The notes: generated by a model not told the origin, from the sequence alone. DNA of 64,000 nucleotides from Pandoraea sputorum (GCF_000814845.2 NZ_CP010431.2:4030001-4094000), one strand, 5' to 3'. Counted from the first letter of the stretch, positions 8,558 to 18,308 are shown. Numbers and translations: made by a program.

Positions 8558-8592
8558 AAGGCACTGCGTGATTCACGCAGTGCCTTTTTTTT
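8558..8592 (+). terminator. Intrinsic terminator of 6S RNA
   Basis: A 13-bp perfect stem, AAGGCACTGCGTG (8558-8570) with CACGCAGTGCCTT (8574-8586), a 3-base loop and a run of eight T. Confidence 0.92.
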
Positions 8593-8607
8593 CGTCCAAC
8601 GATGTTT

Positions 8608-8655
8608 GTGCACAAAAGAAAAGGCGACCCGCAGGCCGCCTTTTCTTTTGTGCAC
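8608..8655. terminator. Perfect 19-bp inverted repeat, terminator of the acyl-CoA dehydrogenase gene
   Basis: Arms 8608-8626 and 8637-8655 are perfect reverse complements with a 10-base loop. The distal stem is T-rich on both strands (CCTTTTCTTTTG), so it can terminate transcription from either side. It lies 11 bases past the stop of the minus-strand acyl-CoA dehydrogenase gene. Confidence 0.8.
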
Positions 8656-8666
8656 GACGCTGCGCG

Positions 8667-10448
8667 TCAGAACTGCGCGTCGCTCAGTGACAAGGCCGAG
8701 TCAGCCCCTTCAGTGATCGACTGCGCCAGACCTGGCGCCTGCGTCAGAATGTGATCCGCGAAGAAGCGTGCGGTGCCGATCTTGGCATCGAAGAACGACG
8801 GATCCTGATCGCGCAGCTTCTGCGCTGCCAGCAACGCACGTCCCATCTGCCAGCCGCCCAGCACGATGCCCGCAAGCTTCAGATACGGCACGCTGCCAGC
8901 GAACACGGCGTTGGCGTTGTCTTGCGTGTTCGCCACGATATAGTCGATCACGATCGACAGCGCTTCACGTCCCTTGGCGAGTCGCTCCGCCACCGATGCC
9001 GCCACACCGCCCGCTGCGCGCAGCTCGTTCTCAGTTGCTTCGACCATCTCGCACAGCGTGCGCGCCACCGCACCGCCGTCGCGCAGCGTCTTGCGACCGA
9101 TCAGATCGTTCGCCTGAATCGCGGTCGTGCCTTCGTAGATCGGGAGAATGCGTGCGTCGCGATAGTACTGCGCAGCACCGGTTTCTTCGATGAAGCCCAT
9201 GCCGCCGTGCACCTGTACGCCAAGGCTCGTGACCTCCAGCGACATCTCCGTGCTCCAGCCCTTCACGATCGGCACGAGGAATTCGTAGATCGCCTGCGCG
9301 CGCTTGCGCTCGGCAGCGTCTGCGGCGTGATGGCCGATATCGGCCTGCGCCGCCGCCACGTAGGCGAGCGTGCGAGCGCCTTCGGTCAGCGCGCGCATCG
9401 TCATCAGCATGCGCTTGACGTCGGGGTGATGAATGATCGTGACGGCGTCGCGCGACGAGCCATCCACCGGACGGCTTTGCAGACGATCGCGCGCATACGC
9501 CACCGCGTGCTGATAGGCACGCTCGGCGACGGCCACGCCCTGCATGCCGACGGCGAAACGCGCGGCGTTCATCATGATGAACATGTACTCGAGACCGCGG
9601 TTTTCTTCGCCGACGAGATACCCCGTCGCACCACCGTTGTCACCGAATTGCAGCACGGCCGTCGGGCTCGCTTTGATGCCGAGCTTGTGCTCGATGGACA
9701 CGCAGTGCACATCGTTACGCGCGCCGAGCTTGCCCTCGGCGTCGACGTTGAACTTCGGCACGATGAACAGCGAGATGCCCTTCACGCCCGGGGGCGCATC
9801 GGGTGTGCGCGCGAGCACGAGGTGGACGATGTTCTGCGCCATGTCGTGTTCGCCGAACGTGATGAAAATCTTGGTGCCGAAAATGCGATAGGTACCGTCC
9901 CCTTCCCGCTCTGCGCGCGTGCGCACCATCGCGAGATCGGAACCCGCTTGCGGCTCGGTCAGATTCATCGTGCCGGTCCACTCGCCCGAGAGCAACTTCG
10001 GGACGTAGAGGGCACGCTGTGCATCGGTACCCGCCGTAAGCAACGCTTCGACGGCGCCATCGGTCAGCAGCGGGCACAGAGCGAACGACAGGTTCGCTGC
10101 ATTGAGCATTTCCGTGCACGGCGTGGCGACGAGTTTGGGCAACCCCTGACCGCCGAACTCCTGCGGATGCACCACGCCCTGCCAGCCCGCTTCGGAAAAC
10201 TGACGGAACGCTTCCTTGAAGCCGGGCGTGGTCGTGACAACGCCATCCTTCCACGTGCTCGGCTGTTGATCGCCGATCACGTTTAGCGGTGCGAGCACTT
10301 CCTGATTGAAGCGGGCCGCTTCTTCGAGCACGGCCTGTGCGAGTTCGGGCGAGGCGTCCTCATAACCCGGCAGCGCAGCGATGCGGTTCAGGTCCGCCAG
10401 TTCGTTCATCACGAACTGCATGTCCTTGATCGGGGCCTGATAACTCAT
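8667..10448 (-). CDS. Acyl-CoA dehydrogenase (DmdC-like long form)
   Basis: A 593-residue FAD-dependent acyl-CoA dehydrogenase of the long subfamily that includes methylmercaptopropionyl-CoA dehydrogenases; standard short forms are about 380 residues. Conserved blocks are LTEPQAGSDL near 164-173, GTKIFITFGEHD, RDARILPIYEGTTAIQANDLIGRK and a C-terminal four-helix extension. The flavin passes electrons to ETF, encoded by the etfAB genes immediately upstream in the same orientation. The fatty or branched acyl substrate cannot be read from sequence. No signal peptide is seen. Confidence 0.88.
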   Translation of the reverse strand: MSYQAPIKDMQFVMNELADLNRIAALPGYEDASPELAQAVLEEAARFNQEVLAPLNVIGDQQPSTWKDGVVTTTPGFKEAFRQFSEAGWQGVVHPQEFGGQGLPKLVATPCTEMLNAANLSFALCPLLTDGAVEALLTAGTDAQRALYVPKLLSGEWTGTMNLTEPQAGSDLAMVRTRAEREGDGTYRIFGTKIFITFGEHDMAQNIVHLVLARTPDAPPGVKGISLFIVPKFNVDAEGKLGARNDVHCVSIEHKLGIKASPTAVLQFGDNGGATGYLVGEENRGLEYMFIMMNAARFAVGMQGVAVAERAYQHAVAYARDRLQSRPVDGSSRDAVTIIHHPDVKRMLMTMRALTEGARTLAYVAAAQADIGHHAADAAERKRAQAIYEFLVPIVKGWSTEMSLEVTSLGVQVHGGMGFIEETGAAQYYRDARILPIYEGTTAIQANDLIGRKTLRDGGAVARTLCEMVEATENELRAAGGVAASVAERLAKGREALSIVIDYIVANTQDNANAVFAGSVPYLKLAGIVLGGWQMGRALLAAQKLRDQDPSFFDAKIGTARFFADHILTQAPGLAQSITEGADSALSLSDAQF

Positions 10449-10546
10449 GTCGTTCCTCCAAGGGATTCCGATTGCCTTCGGTTGGTGGCGATTACCGGGA
10501 TGCTTATTGTTTTGTTCGTTCTGTTTTCACTGCAGATGATGCTCGA

Positions 10547-10616
10547 CCGATTCGCATGAAGACGCACTTGCACGCCTCCCCATGCGAATCGGCTGCGAGA
10601 GATGAATCTCGCAGCC
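10547..10616 (-). terminator. Paired hairpins downstream of etfA
   Basis: Two inverted repeats share two bases: CCGATTCGCATG (10547-10558) with CATGCGAATCGG (10581-10592), and GGCTGCGAGA (10591-10600) with TCTCGCAGCC (10607-10616). The inner stem nearest etfA is compact and terminator-like but lacks a U-run. It may stabilise the etfBA 3' end or limit readthrough into the dehydrogenase gene. Confidence 0.5.
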
Positions 10617-10648
10617 GCACAACTTCACTTCGATGCTACGTCAGACGC

Positions 10649-11581
10649 TTACAGCGCGCCCGTCAGTTCCGGTACGACGGTGAACAGATCGCCCACCAGA
10701 CCGTAGTCCGCCACCGAGAAGATCGGTGCTTCCGGATCCTTGTTGATCGCCACGATCACCTTCGAATCCTTCATGCCCGCCAAGTGCTGGATCGCACCCG
10801 AGATACCCACAGCCACATACAGCTGGGGCGCGACGATCTTGCCCGTCTGACCGACCTGATAGTCGTTCGGCACGTAACCGGCATCGACCGCTGCGCGCGA
10901 TGCGCCCAGCGCTGCACCCAGCTTGTCCGCCAGCGGCTCCAGCACCTTCGTGTAGTTCTCGCCGCTACCCAGGCCCCGACCACCCGAGACGATGATCTTC
11001 GCCGAGGTCAGTTCCGGACGGTCCAGCTTCGTCACTTCACGGCCCACAAACTGCGACACACCGGCGTCCGGCGTGGCTGCCACGCTTTCCACTGCGGCGC
11101 TGCCACCGGTCGCGGCCGCCGGATCGAAGCCCGTCGAGCGCACCGTGATCACCTTCACCTTATCGGCGCTTTGCACCGTCGCAATCGCATTACCTGCGTA
11201 GATCGGGCGCTCGAACGTGTCCGCGCTGTCGACCTTCGTGATGTCCGAGATCTGCGCCACGTCGAGCAACGCCGCGACGCGCGGGGCGATGTTCTTGCCG
11301 TACGCCGTGGCCGGGGCCAGGATGTGCGAGTAGTTGCCCGCAATCGACACCACTTCGTCGGCGATGTTCTCAGCCAGACCGTCGCCGAAGTACGCCGCGT
11401 CGGCGAGCAGCACCTTCTTCACGCCAGCGATCTGCGCAGCCGCGTCAGCCGCTGCCTTCGCGTTGCTGCCTGCGACCAGCACGTGCACGTCGTCGCCGCA
11501 TTGCAGCGCTGCCGTCACCGTATTGAGGGTGGCCGATTTGATGGTTTGGTTGTCGTGTTCTGCAATGACCAGAATGCTCAT
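10649..11581 (-). CDS. etfA: Electron transfer flavoprotein subunit alpha
   Basis: A 310-residue ETF alpha subunit. It binds FAD and carries electrons from acyl-CoA dehydrogenases to ETF-ubiquinone oxidoreductase. The C-terminal FAD domain shows the signature [19 protein letters not shown] followed by [17 protein letters not shown], and later [22 protein letters not shown]. It lies 13 bases after etfB, a tight two-gene unit. Length is normal for the family. Confidence 0.95.
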   Translation of the reverse strand: MSILVIAEHDNQTIKSATLNTVTAALQCGDDVHVLVAGSNAKAAADAAAQIAGVKKVLLADAAYFGDGLAENIADEVVSIAGNYSHILAPATAYGKNIAPRVAALLDVAQISDITKVDSADTFERPIYAGNAIATVQSADKVKVITVRSTGFDPAAATGGSAAVESVAATPDAGVSQFVGREVTKLDRPELTSAKIIVSGGRGLGSGENYTKVLEPLADKLGAALGASRAAVDAGYVPNDYQVGQTGKIVAPQLYVAVGISGAIQHLAGMKDSKVIVAINKDPEAPIFSVADYGLVGDLFTVVPELTGAL

Positions 11582-11594
11582 CTCGTCGTCTCCC

Positions 11595-12344
11595 TTAGAT
11601 AACCTTGGCTTCGGTCTTGAGCTTGTCGACGAGCGCTGCTACGTCCGCCACCTTCACCCCTGCGCTGCGCTTGGGCGGCTCCGCCACCTTCAGCGTCTTC
11701 AGACGCGGGCTCACATCCACGCCCAGATCCGCAGGCTTCACGGTCTCCAGCGGCTTCTTCTTCGCCTTCATGATGTTGGGCAGCGTCACGTAACGCGGCT
11801 CGTTCAGGCGCAGGTCCGTCGTGATCACCGCCGGCAGCGACAGCGATACGGTCTCAAGACCCCCGTCCACTTCGCGCGTCACTTGTGCACGGTTATCCGC
11901 CACCGACACCTTCGAGGCGAACGTCGCCTGCGGCAACTTGGCGAGTGCCGCGAGCATCTGACCCGTTTGGTTGGAATCGTCGTCGATCGCTTGCTTGCCG
12001 AGGATCACCAGTTGCGGTTGCTCCTTGTCCACCAGCGCCTTGAGCAGCTTGGCCACAGCCAGCGGCTGCAACTCTTCGTCAGACTCGATCAGGATCGCGC
12101 GATCCGCACCGATCGCCAGCGCCGTGCGCAGCGTCTCCTGCGACTGGGCCACGCCCGCCGACACCGCGATCACTTCCGTCGCCACGCCCGCTTCCTTCAG
12201 ACGCACCGCCTCTTCCACTGCGATTTCGTCGAACGGATTCATCGACATCTTCACGTTCGCAATGTCGACGCCACTGCCGTCGCTCTTCACGCGAACCTTT
12301 ACGTTGTAATCCACTACCCGTTTGACCGGTACCAGGATCTTCAT
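11595..12344 (-). CDS. etfB: Electron transfer flavoprotein subunit beta
   Basis: A 249-residue ETF beta subunit that binds AMP and pairs with EtfA. It begins [17 protein letters not shown] and contains the beta signature [16 protein letters not shown] and [19 protein letters not shown], all standard. First gene of the etfBA unit. A TATAAT -10 lies about 40 bases before the start. Confidence 0.95.
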   Translation of the reverse strand: MKILVPVKRVVDYNVKVRVKSDGSGVDIANVKMSMNPFDEIAVEEAVRLKEAGVATEVIAVSAGVAQSQETLRTALAIGADRAILIESDEELQPLAVAKLLKALVDKEQPQLVILGKQAIDDDSNQTGQMLAALAKLPQATFASKVSVADNRAQVTREVDGGLETVSLSLPAVITTDLRLNEPRYVTLPNIMKAKKKPLETVKPADLGVDVSPRLKTLKVAEPPKRSAGVKVADVAALVDKLKTEAKVI

Positions 12345-12383
12345 GAACTCGCTCCAAAGTTACGTTTACGTCAATCCGCTGCC

Positions 12384-12389
12384 ATTATA
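12384..12389 (-). promoter_or_regulatory. Candidate -10 box for etfBA
   Basis: A perfect TATAAT on the minus strand, about 40 bases upstream of etfB. No good -35 is seen at 16-18 bases. The remaining 12390-12712 carries no gene; it separates the divergent etfB and lipase genes. Confidence 0.45.
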
Positions 12390-12712
12390 ACCACTCGGCC
12401 AATGACGCATTATGTGCATATTTGCGGCATTTTGTTGCGATCGTTCATGTGTCGCTTTCAATAAGCCACGGATACACGATCCTTACGATCACGGCGTCGG
12501 AGGCAGGCCGGGCGCGCTTACCCAGCGTCCCGCCAGCCCGAACGATCGTGCTATTTTTATGCAAATCGTGACGCACAGCCAGTTTCCTCGTGGTGCGTTT
12601 CCTCTAGAGAATTCCCCCCGGCGCAGGACGGCCTATGATCGAATGGCGCACCCGATCATCAATGTGCCGTCGCACGTACGACGGTCACCCGGCCAACGCG
12701 CCAGGAGGAGAC

Positions 12713-13678
12713 ATGACAACGCATTCGGAATCGCGCCTGCAAGCCAGTGACGGACTGATGCTCCACGTCCATAGCTGGTACCCGGACACCGACGGCGACA
12801 CGGACACTCCGCTGCGCGCCGTGGTCGCCATCGTGCACGGTATGGGGGAACACGGCGGACGGTACGCGCGTCTGGCGGCGCATTTCGCGTCGCTCGGTAT
12901 CGCGACCGTCACCTACGATCTGCGCGGTCATGGACGCTCGGAAGGCTCGCGTGTCTACGTCAATCATTTCGACGAATACCTTAACGACACCGAGATCTTC
13001 CTCACACACGTGCGCACGACCTTTGGGCCGACGCCGCTCTTTCTGCTCGGGCATAGCATGGGGGGCGCCATCGCGGCGCTCTACACGATCACGCGCGCGC
13101 CCGCGAACGTGAGCGGCCTGATGCTCAGCAGCCCCGCCCTCGCCCCGGGCGAACCGGTCGCGCCGTGGATGGTGAAGGCCGGTCGCTGGGTATCGCGCTG
13201 GCTACCTAAGGTGCCGGTCTTCAAGATCGATCCCGCTGCCATCGCCCGCGACAAGACCGTGGTCGATGCAGCGAAGAAAGACCCGCTTAACGCGTATCGC
13301 GGCACCCCGGCACGCACCGCCGCCGAATTGCTCGACGCCATGGCGCGCATTCACGCCAACGCCGACGCGCTGCATTTACCGCTCTACATCTTCCACGGCA
13401 CCGCCGACCGGCTCACCGCGCCGTGGGCGAGCGAGCAGTTTCACGGCAACGCCGGGTCGCAGGACAAGACGCTTCGGCTGTATCCCGGTCACTTTCATGA
13501 AACGCTCAACGACCTCGACCGCGAGAAGGTTATCGACGAGTTGACTTATTGGTTGCTGGCGCACGTGCCGGAGACTGCCGCCGCCAAGCGCAAGCGCCCC
13601 CAGCCCATGACGCATGAAACGCTCATGGGCGAGAAATCGCCGGTCAAGCCCGTGCTCGGGACGCACCACAGCCACTGA
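12713..13678 (+). CDS. Alpha/beta hydrolase, monoacylglycerol lipase / lysophospholipase type
   Basis: A 321-residue serine hydrolase. The motifs VHGMGEHGGR (about 41-50), YDLRGHGRS and the nucleophile elbow GHSMGG (Ser115) match monoacylglycerol lipases of the PldB/MGLL family. The probable acid is in FHGTADR and the histidine in PGHFHETLND. The ATG at 12713 is preferred because AGGAGGAG stands eight bases upstream; the frame opens earlier at 12635 but those residues look non-coding. A basic tail (KRKRP) follows the hydrolase core. The exact lipid substrate is unknown. Confidence 0.85.
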   Translation: MTTHSESRLQASDGLMLHVHSWYPDTDGDTDTPLRAVVAIVHGMGEHGGRYARLAAHFASLGIATVTYDLRGHGRSEGSRVYVNHFDEYLNDTEIFLTHVRTTFGPTPLFLLGHSMGGAIAALYTITRAPANVSGLMLSSPALAPGEPVAPWMVKAGRWVSRWLPKVPVFKIDPAAIARDKTVVDAAKKDPLNAYRGTPARTAAELLDAMARIHANADALHLPLYIFHGTADRLTAPWASEQFHGNAGSQDKTLRLYPGHFHETLNDLDREKVIDELTYWLLAHVPETAAAKRKRPQPMTHETLMGEKSPVKPVLGTHHSH

Positions 13679-13790
13679 CAAACGCCTTCGCGCGGCGGCC
13701 CCGGAACCCGCCTCGCGAACAGGGTCTCGTCACGCAATACCTCGCTGCGCGTTACACTGAAGCTGTGTGGAATTGCGAGGAGCCTCCGGC

Positions 13791-14573
13791 ATGCAAGCGC
13801 AGACGACGCATACGAAATACTCGCCGCAAACGGTCACCGGCATGCATTTCTGGACGCCGACGATCTTCAGCATCAAGACCACGCGCCCGCCTGGCCTGCA
13901 ATTCACCGCCGGGCAGTTCGTGCGTCTCGGATTACCGGGCGACGATGGCGAACTCATCTGGCGCGCCTATTCCTTCGTAAACTCGCCCGCCGAAGATACA
14001 TTGGAGTTCTACGTAATTACGATCCCCGAGGGCCAGCTCACGCCCCGGCTGTCGGAACTCAAAGTCGGCGACGAACTATTCGTCGATCACACCGCGTACG
14101 GCTTCCTCACGCTCGACCGTTTCACAGGCGGCGACGACCTGTGGCTGCTCGCCACCGGCACCGGCTTAGCACCCTTTGTATCGATTCTCCGAGACCCGGA
14201 AGTCTGGCACCGCTTCAAACGCATCTTCGTCGTGCACAGTGTGCGATGGGAGCGCGACCTCGCTTATTACGAGCAACTCCGTCACTTCTCGCATCCGGAC
14301 ATCGATCCGGCGCTCGTCGACAAGCTGCACTTCGCGGTGAGCGTCACGCGCGAGCAAACTCCCGGCGCGCTCTATGGACGCATCACGTCGTTGCTGGCTT
14401 CAGGGGAACTGGAAAAGGCGGTCGGCGCGACGCTCGATCCCGCCACGTCGCGCATCATGGTCTGCGGCAATCCTGACATGATCAAGGAACTGCGCGCCTG
14501 GTTCACCGGCAATGGTTATGCGGTGAGCCGCACGGCGACACCCGGGCCGCTCGTGCTGGAAAAGCAGTGGTGA
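13791..14573 (+). CDS. fpr: Ferredoxin--NADP(+) reductase
   Basis: A 260-residue FNR of bacterial subclass I. It exchanges electrons between NADPH and ferredoxin or flavodoxin. The FAD motif RAYSFVN is at 58-64, the NADP motif is LLATGTGLAPFVSIL, and VCGNPDMI is near the C-terminus. Start chosen at 13791 because GCGAGGAG lies just upstream; an in-frame GTG at 13767 would add eight residues. It may serve oxidative-stress defence or iron-sulfur supply, as in other proteobacteria. Confidence 0.92.
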   Translation: MQAQTTHTKYSPQTVTGMHFWTPTIFSIKTTRPPGLQFTAGQFVRLGLPGDDGELIWRAYSFVNSPAEDTLEFYVITIPEGQLTPRLSELKVGDELFVDHTAYGFLTLDRFTGGDDLWLLATGTGLAPFVSILRDPEVWHRFKRIFVVHSVRWERDLAYYEQLRHFSHPDIDPALVDKLHFAVSVTREQTPGALYGRITSLLASGELEKAVGATLDPATSRIMVCGNPDMIKELRAWFTGNGYAVSRTATPGPLVLEKQW

Positions 14574-14614
14574 CGATTGCTGGCATGCGCAGGTCTATCG
14601 ACGGCTGAGCTCGC

Positions 14615-15436
14615 TCAGTCCTTCGGATTCGTCCACTCCGGCGGACGCTTCTCGATGAATGCCTGCACGCCTTCGAGCGCGCACGCGTCCATCATGTTGC
14701 AAGCCATCGTCTGCCCCGCCATCTGATAAGCCGCTTCGATACCCGTCTCCGCCTGACGGTAGAACAGCCCTTTGCCCGCCGCCACGGCAGCCGCAGGCTT
14801 GGCAAGAATCGAGCGGCACAGCGCCGCCACTTCGCCGTCGAGACGCTCCATCGGCGCGACACGATTGACGAGACCGCGCTCGCAAGCCGTCTGCGCATCG
14901 ATGAAATCGCCCGTCAGCAACATCTCCATCGCCTGCTTGCGCGTGAGATTGCGCGAGAGTGCCACACCCGGCGTTGCGCAAAACAGACCGACGTTGATGC
15001 CCGACACCGCGAAGCGTGCCGCCGACGCCGCGACCGCGAGATCGCACATCGCCACCAACTGACACCCTGCCGCCGTCGCGATACCGTGCACGCGAGCGAT
15101 GACCGGCTGCGGCATGCGCTGGATCGTCAGCATCACACGCGTGCATTGGTTGAACAGCGTGCGGTAGTAGTCAAGCGACGGCTCGGCGCGCATCTCCTTG
15201 AGATCGTGACCGGCGCAAAATGCCGCCCCCGCAGCGCCGAGCACCACGACGCGCGCCGTGGCGTCGCGTGCGACGTCGTCCAGCGCATGTTGCAGCGCAT
15301 CGAGCATCGCTTCGGAGAGGGCATTGAACTGACGCGGGCGATTCAGCGTGAGCGTGACCACACCAGCCAGATCGCCTTCCCCACGCGTGACGAGTACCAG
15401 CGGCCCGTTGGCCACAGTCGCTTCTGATGACGTCAT
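14615..15436 (-). CDS. Enoyl-CoA hydratase/isomerase family protein
   Basis: A 273-residue crotonase-fold protein. Oxyanion-hole segments FCAGHDLKEM (about 74-83) and GIATAAGCQLVAMCDLAVAA (about 118-137) are intact. The second conserved catalytic glutamate position reads GLFCATPG, unlike the GxxPE of canonical enoyl-CoA hydratases, so hydratase activity is uncertain. It resembles ECHDC3-like hydratases. It converges on fpr with a short gap and has no obvious operon partner. Confidence 0.82.
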   Translation of the reverse strand: MTSSEATVANGPLVLVTRGEGDLAGVVTLTLNRPRQFNALSEAMLDALQHALDDVARDATARVVVLGAAGAAFCAGHDLKEMRAEPSLDYYRTLFNQCTRVMLTIQRMPQPVIARVHGIATAAGCQLVAMCDLAVAASAARFAVSGINVGLFCATPGVALSRNLTRKQAMEMLLTGDFIDAQTACERGLVNRVAPMERLDGEVAALCRSILAKPAAAVAAGKGLFYRQAETGIEAAYQMAGQTMACNMMDACALEGVQAFIEKRPPEWTNPKD

Positions 15437-15543
15437 GTCGTCTCCTGTGCCGCCTCTAGGCCGCCGCTAACCCTTAGCCCGATAGATCGGGAGACGGGCG
15501 GCATCTCGCATTCGTCGCACACGTGCCTCGCACCGCCCTGCCG

Positions 15544-16467
15544 TCAGACGTCGGCAAGCACCTTCAGATGGGCCACAACGCTGCGCCCGAGCGCCGAGAG
15601 GTTGTAGCCGCCTTCGAGACAGCTCACGATGCGTCCCTTTGCGTGACGATCGGCAATGGCCTTGACCTCCTTCGTGATCCACGCGAAGTCCGCTTCGGTC
15701 AGCCCGAGGCCGCCGAGATCGTCTTCGCGATGCGCGTCGAAGCCTGCCGAGAAGAAGATCATTTCCGGGCGGAACGCATTGAGGCGTCCCAACCAGCCGT
15801 ACTCGATGGCTTCGCGTGCGGCCATGCCGGACGTGCGCGCTTCGAGCGGAATGTTGAGCATGTTCGGCGCAGGATCGTTCGCCCCGGAGAACGGATAGAA
15901 CGGGTGCTGGAAGATGCCGCACATCAACACGCGCTCGTCGTTGCCGAACGCGGCTTCGGTGCCGTTGCCGTGGTGCACGTCGAAGTCGACGATCGCCACA
16001 CGCGACAGCCCATGCACTTCGAGCGCGTGTGCCGCCGCAATCGCCACGCTGTTAAACAGGCAGAAGCCCATCGCACGTGTGGGCGTGGCGTGGTGACCAG
16101 GCGGGCGCACGCTGCAAAAGGCGTTGTCGAGTTCGCCACGAATGACCGCATCCGTCGCCGCAATCGCCGCGCCCGCCGCGCGCGTTGCCGCGCGCCACGA
16201 GTACGGGTTGAGCAGCGTATCGGGATCGATGGGGAAGTACCCGGATTCGGGAATGTTGTCGCGAATGAAGTCGATATGGTCTTGCGTGTGCACGAGCCGC
16301 AGACTGGCTTCGTCGGCCGCCGGGGCTTCACGGCGTTCGAGCAGGCCGTCGATGCGTCCCGCGATCAACTGGTCTTCGATGGCGCGCAGTCGTTCGGGGC
16401 ATTCCGGATGCCACTCGCCCATTTCGTGACGCACGCAATCGGGGTGCGTATAAAACCCGGTAGCCAT
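15544..16467 (-). CDS. Histone deacetylase family protein (acetylpolyamine or acetoin-utilisation type)
   Basis: A 307-residue zinc-dependent amidohydrolase of the arginase/deacetylase fold. Conserved blocks are RPPGHHA (about 119-125), the metal motif DFDVHHGNGTE (about 158-168), SAGFDAHREDDLGG with its second metal aspartate, and EGGYNL near the end. Metal ligands and the His-His dyad are complete, so the enzyme should be active. In bacteria such proteins act on acetylpolyamines, acetylated proteins or other amides; the substrate is not evident here. Confidence 0.87.
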   Translation of the reverse strand: MATGFYTHPDCVRHEMGEWHPECPERLRAIEDQLIAGRIDGLLERREAPAADEASLRLVHTQDHIDFIRDNIPESGYFPIDPDTLLNPYSWRAATRAAGAAIAATDAVIRGELDNAFCSVRPPGHHATPTRAMGFCLFNSVAIAAAHALEVHGLSRVAIVDFDVHHGNGTEAAFGNDERVLMCGIFQHPFYPFSGANDPAPNMLNIPLEARTSGMAAREAIEYGWLGRLNAFRPEMIFFSAGFDAHREDDLGGLGLTEADFAWITKEVKAIADRHAKGRIVSCLEGGYNLSALGRSVVAHLKVLADV

Positions 16468-16950
16468 TCGTTGTGTCGCCTATCGCTTCGAATCGTTATA
16501 TTGGGACGGGCGGGGGATGCCCGCCTCGCCGTGGTCTCCACGTCCGGTAGCGGCCGGGCGCAAAGCCTGGCTCGCGTCGCGAAAATGTGCCGCAACATCA
16601 CACGACATCACCTGCAAACGCGTGCCGATAGCCGGCATCCCCCATGAACACTGTCACGGACAGTGCACAGGCCTTAAGGTATCACAGGTGCACTCGGTTA
16701 TACTGCCAAGCAGTCTCCCAGCAGACCCGTGTCAGCCGGTAAGGGCCGATCTCCCGAAATTCGGGACGGCAGGAACTGGCATGAATGGTTGACGCTCTAG
16801 ATGGCATCTCGCTTTGAGTGAGCACTTTGCGTCACTCGAAAGTGCGCCCATCGGCATCGATCGCTATCGATGAGAGCGCCAACGCGACTAACGTGATTGC
16901 GGCCCAACCGTCGCATCGCATTCGGACTTCATACAGGCCTGACAGACAGC
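16468..16950. promoter_or_regulatory. Divergent intergenic region between the deacetylase gene and mltB
   Basis: About 480 bases without a convincing gene. It contains a perfect 7-3-7 inverted repeat CACTGTC-ACG-GACAGTG (16649-16665), a TATACT -10-like hexamer on the plus strand (16699-16704), and a minus-strand TATAAC near 16497-16502 that may serve the deacetylase gene. In the mltB leader, two overlapping inverted repeats cannot both form as simple hairpins: GAGTGA/TCACTC (16816-16821, 16832-16837) and GCACTTT/AAAGTGC (16822-16828, 16839-16845). Transcription starts are not certain. Confidence 0.45.
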
Positions 16951-18201
16951 ATGACATCACCGGTACGGATGTACGATTCTCTCCCGTTGGCGCAAGTGCG
17001 CCACGCTCGACCGGACACTGCGCGCCCTCTCACTGCGGCGTCGCTCCGGCAATTTTCCCGTTCGTCTCGCGTGGCTCGCTCATTCGGCTCGCTCGGCATC
17101 GCGCTGTGCCTGAGTGCATCGTTCGCGATGACGGCGCTCACGAGTGTCGACGCACATGCGCAGGCACGCCCCAAAGCGCTCGCGCAGTCGTCGCAGTCGT
17201 CGCAGACGGAGTTCGAGGAAGAAGTGGTACCGCAACGCTACGCGGCGAACCCGGAAGTCGACGCGTTCATCAACGACCTCGTCGCGCGCAACGGCTTCAA
17301 TCGTGGCGAGCTTCAGAAGATCTTCTCGCGCGTCGTGTTCTCGCAGACGGCCGCCCGCCTTGTCGCGCCGCCCGCCACACCGGGCCAGAAGAACTGGACG
17401 AAGTACGAAAAGAACTTCCTCGACAACACCCGCATCAACGGCGGCGTGCGCTTCTGGAATCAGAATGCTGCAGCACTCTCCCGCGCTGCACGCGAGTATG
17501 GTGTGCCTGAAGAGATCATCGTCTCCATCATCGGCGTCGAGACGATCTACGGGCGCAACATGGGCAACTTCCGCACCATCGACGCACTCACCACGCTGGC
17601 GTTCGATTACCCGCCCGCCCGCAACCGTTCCGAGCGCATGGCGCTGTTCCGCAAGGAGCTCGAGAACCTGCTGCTGTACGCACGCGAGCGCAGCGTCGAT
17701 CCGTTCAGCATCTACGGATCGTATGCCGGCGCCATCGGCATTCCGCAATTCATGCCGTCGTCGATCCGCAACTACGCAGTGGATTACAGCGGCGACGGCA
17801 AGATCAATCTGACGACCGACGTGGCGGACGCCATCGGTAGCGTCGCCAACTTCCTCAAGCAGCACGGATGGCAGGCGGGTCAGCCAGTGGTCTGGAACAT
17901 TGCCGGGGATCGCGGCAGTCAGGGGCTCGCCGAAGCCGGTGCCGACGGACAACCCGAACCGCATTGGAAGCTCGGCGACTTCATCAAGGCTGGCATGCTG
18001 ATGAACGAGCCGAAGCTCGATGTGGGCGGGGCGCTGGACACGCCGGTGCTGATCGTCGATCTGCCGACACCGGGGCAAGCCACCCAGTACCGCATGGGCC
18101 TCACGAATTTCTACGTGCTCACGCGCTACAACCGAAGCTTCTTCTACGCCATGGCGGTGTACGATCTGGCCGACGCGATCAAGGCGGCGCGCGCGCCGTA
18201 A
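16951..18201 (+). CDS. mltB: Lytic murein transglycosylase B
   Basis: A 416-residue MltB-family (GH103) lytic transglycosylase. It cleaves peptidoglycan in the periplasm with formation of 1,6-anhydromuramic acid. The N-terminus has a basic stretch and hydrophobic signal ending near AHAQA. The catalytic glutamate is in the motif GVETIYGRNMG, and AIGIPQFMPSSIRNYAVD is the family hallmark. Start at ATG 16951 is uncertain: a TTG at 16897 extends it and the next ATG is at 16969. No lipobox is visible, so it is probably soluble periplasmic, unlike E. coli MltB. Confidence 0.9.
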   Translation: MTSPVRMYDSLPLAQVRHARPDTARPLTAASLRQFSRSSRVARSFGSLGIALCLSASFAMTALTSVDAHAQARPKALAQSSQSSQTEFEEEVVPQRYAANPEVDAFINDLVARNGFNRGELQKIFSRVVFSQTAARLVAPPATPGQKNWTKYEKNFLDNTRINGGVRFWNQNAAALSRAAREYGVPEEIIVSIIGVETIYGRNMGNFRTIDALTTLAFDYPPARNRSERMALFRKELENLLLYARERSVDPFSIYGSYAGAIGIPQFMPSSIRNYAVDYSGDGKINLTTDVADAIGSVANFLKQHGWQAGQPVVWNIAGDRGSQGLAEAGADGQPEPHWKLGDFIKAGMLMNEPKLDVGGALDTPVLIVDLPTPGQATQYRMGLTNFYVLTRYNRSFFYAMAVYDLADAIKAARAP

Positions 18202-18242
18202 TCTCGGCCACGTCGCAGGTTGCGGCGACTTGGCGTCAGCAC

Positions 18243-18271
18243 GAAAAACGGGACCCTCGGGTCCCGTTTTC
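18243..18271. terminator. Bidirectional terminator between mltB and cysM
   Basis: AAAACGGGACC (18245-18255) pairs with GGTCCCGTTTT (18260-18270) around a 4-base loop, with T-runs on both strands. It suits the convergent mltB and cysM genes. Confidence 0.88.
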
Positions 18272-18308
18272 GTTGGCTGTGCCGCGGTTCGACGGCGGCC
18301 GCGACGAC

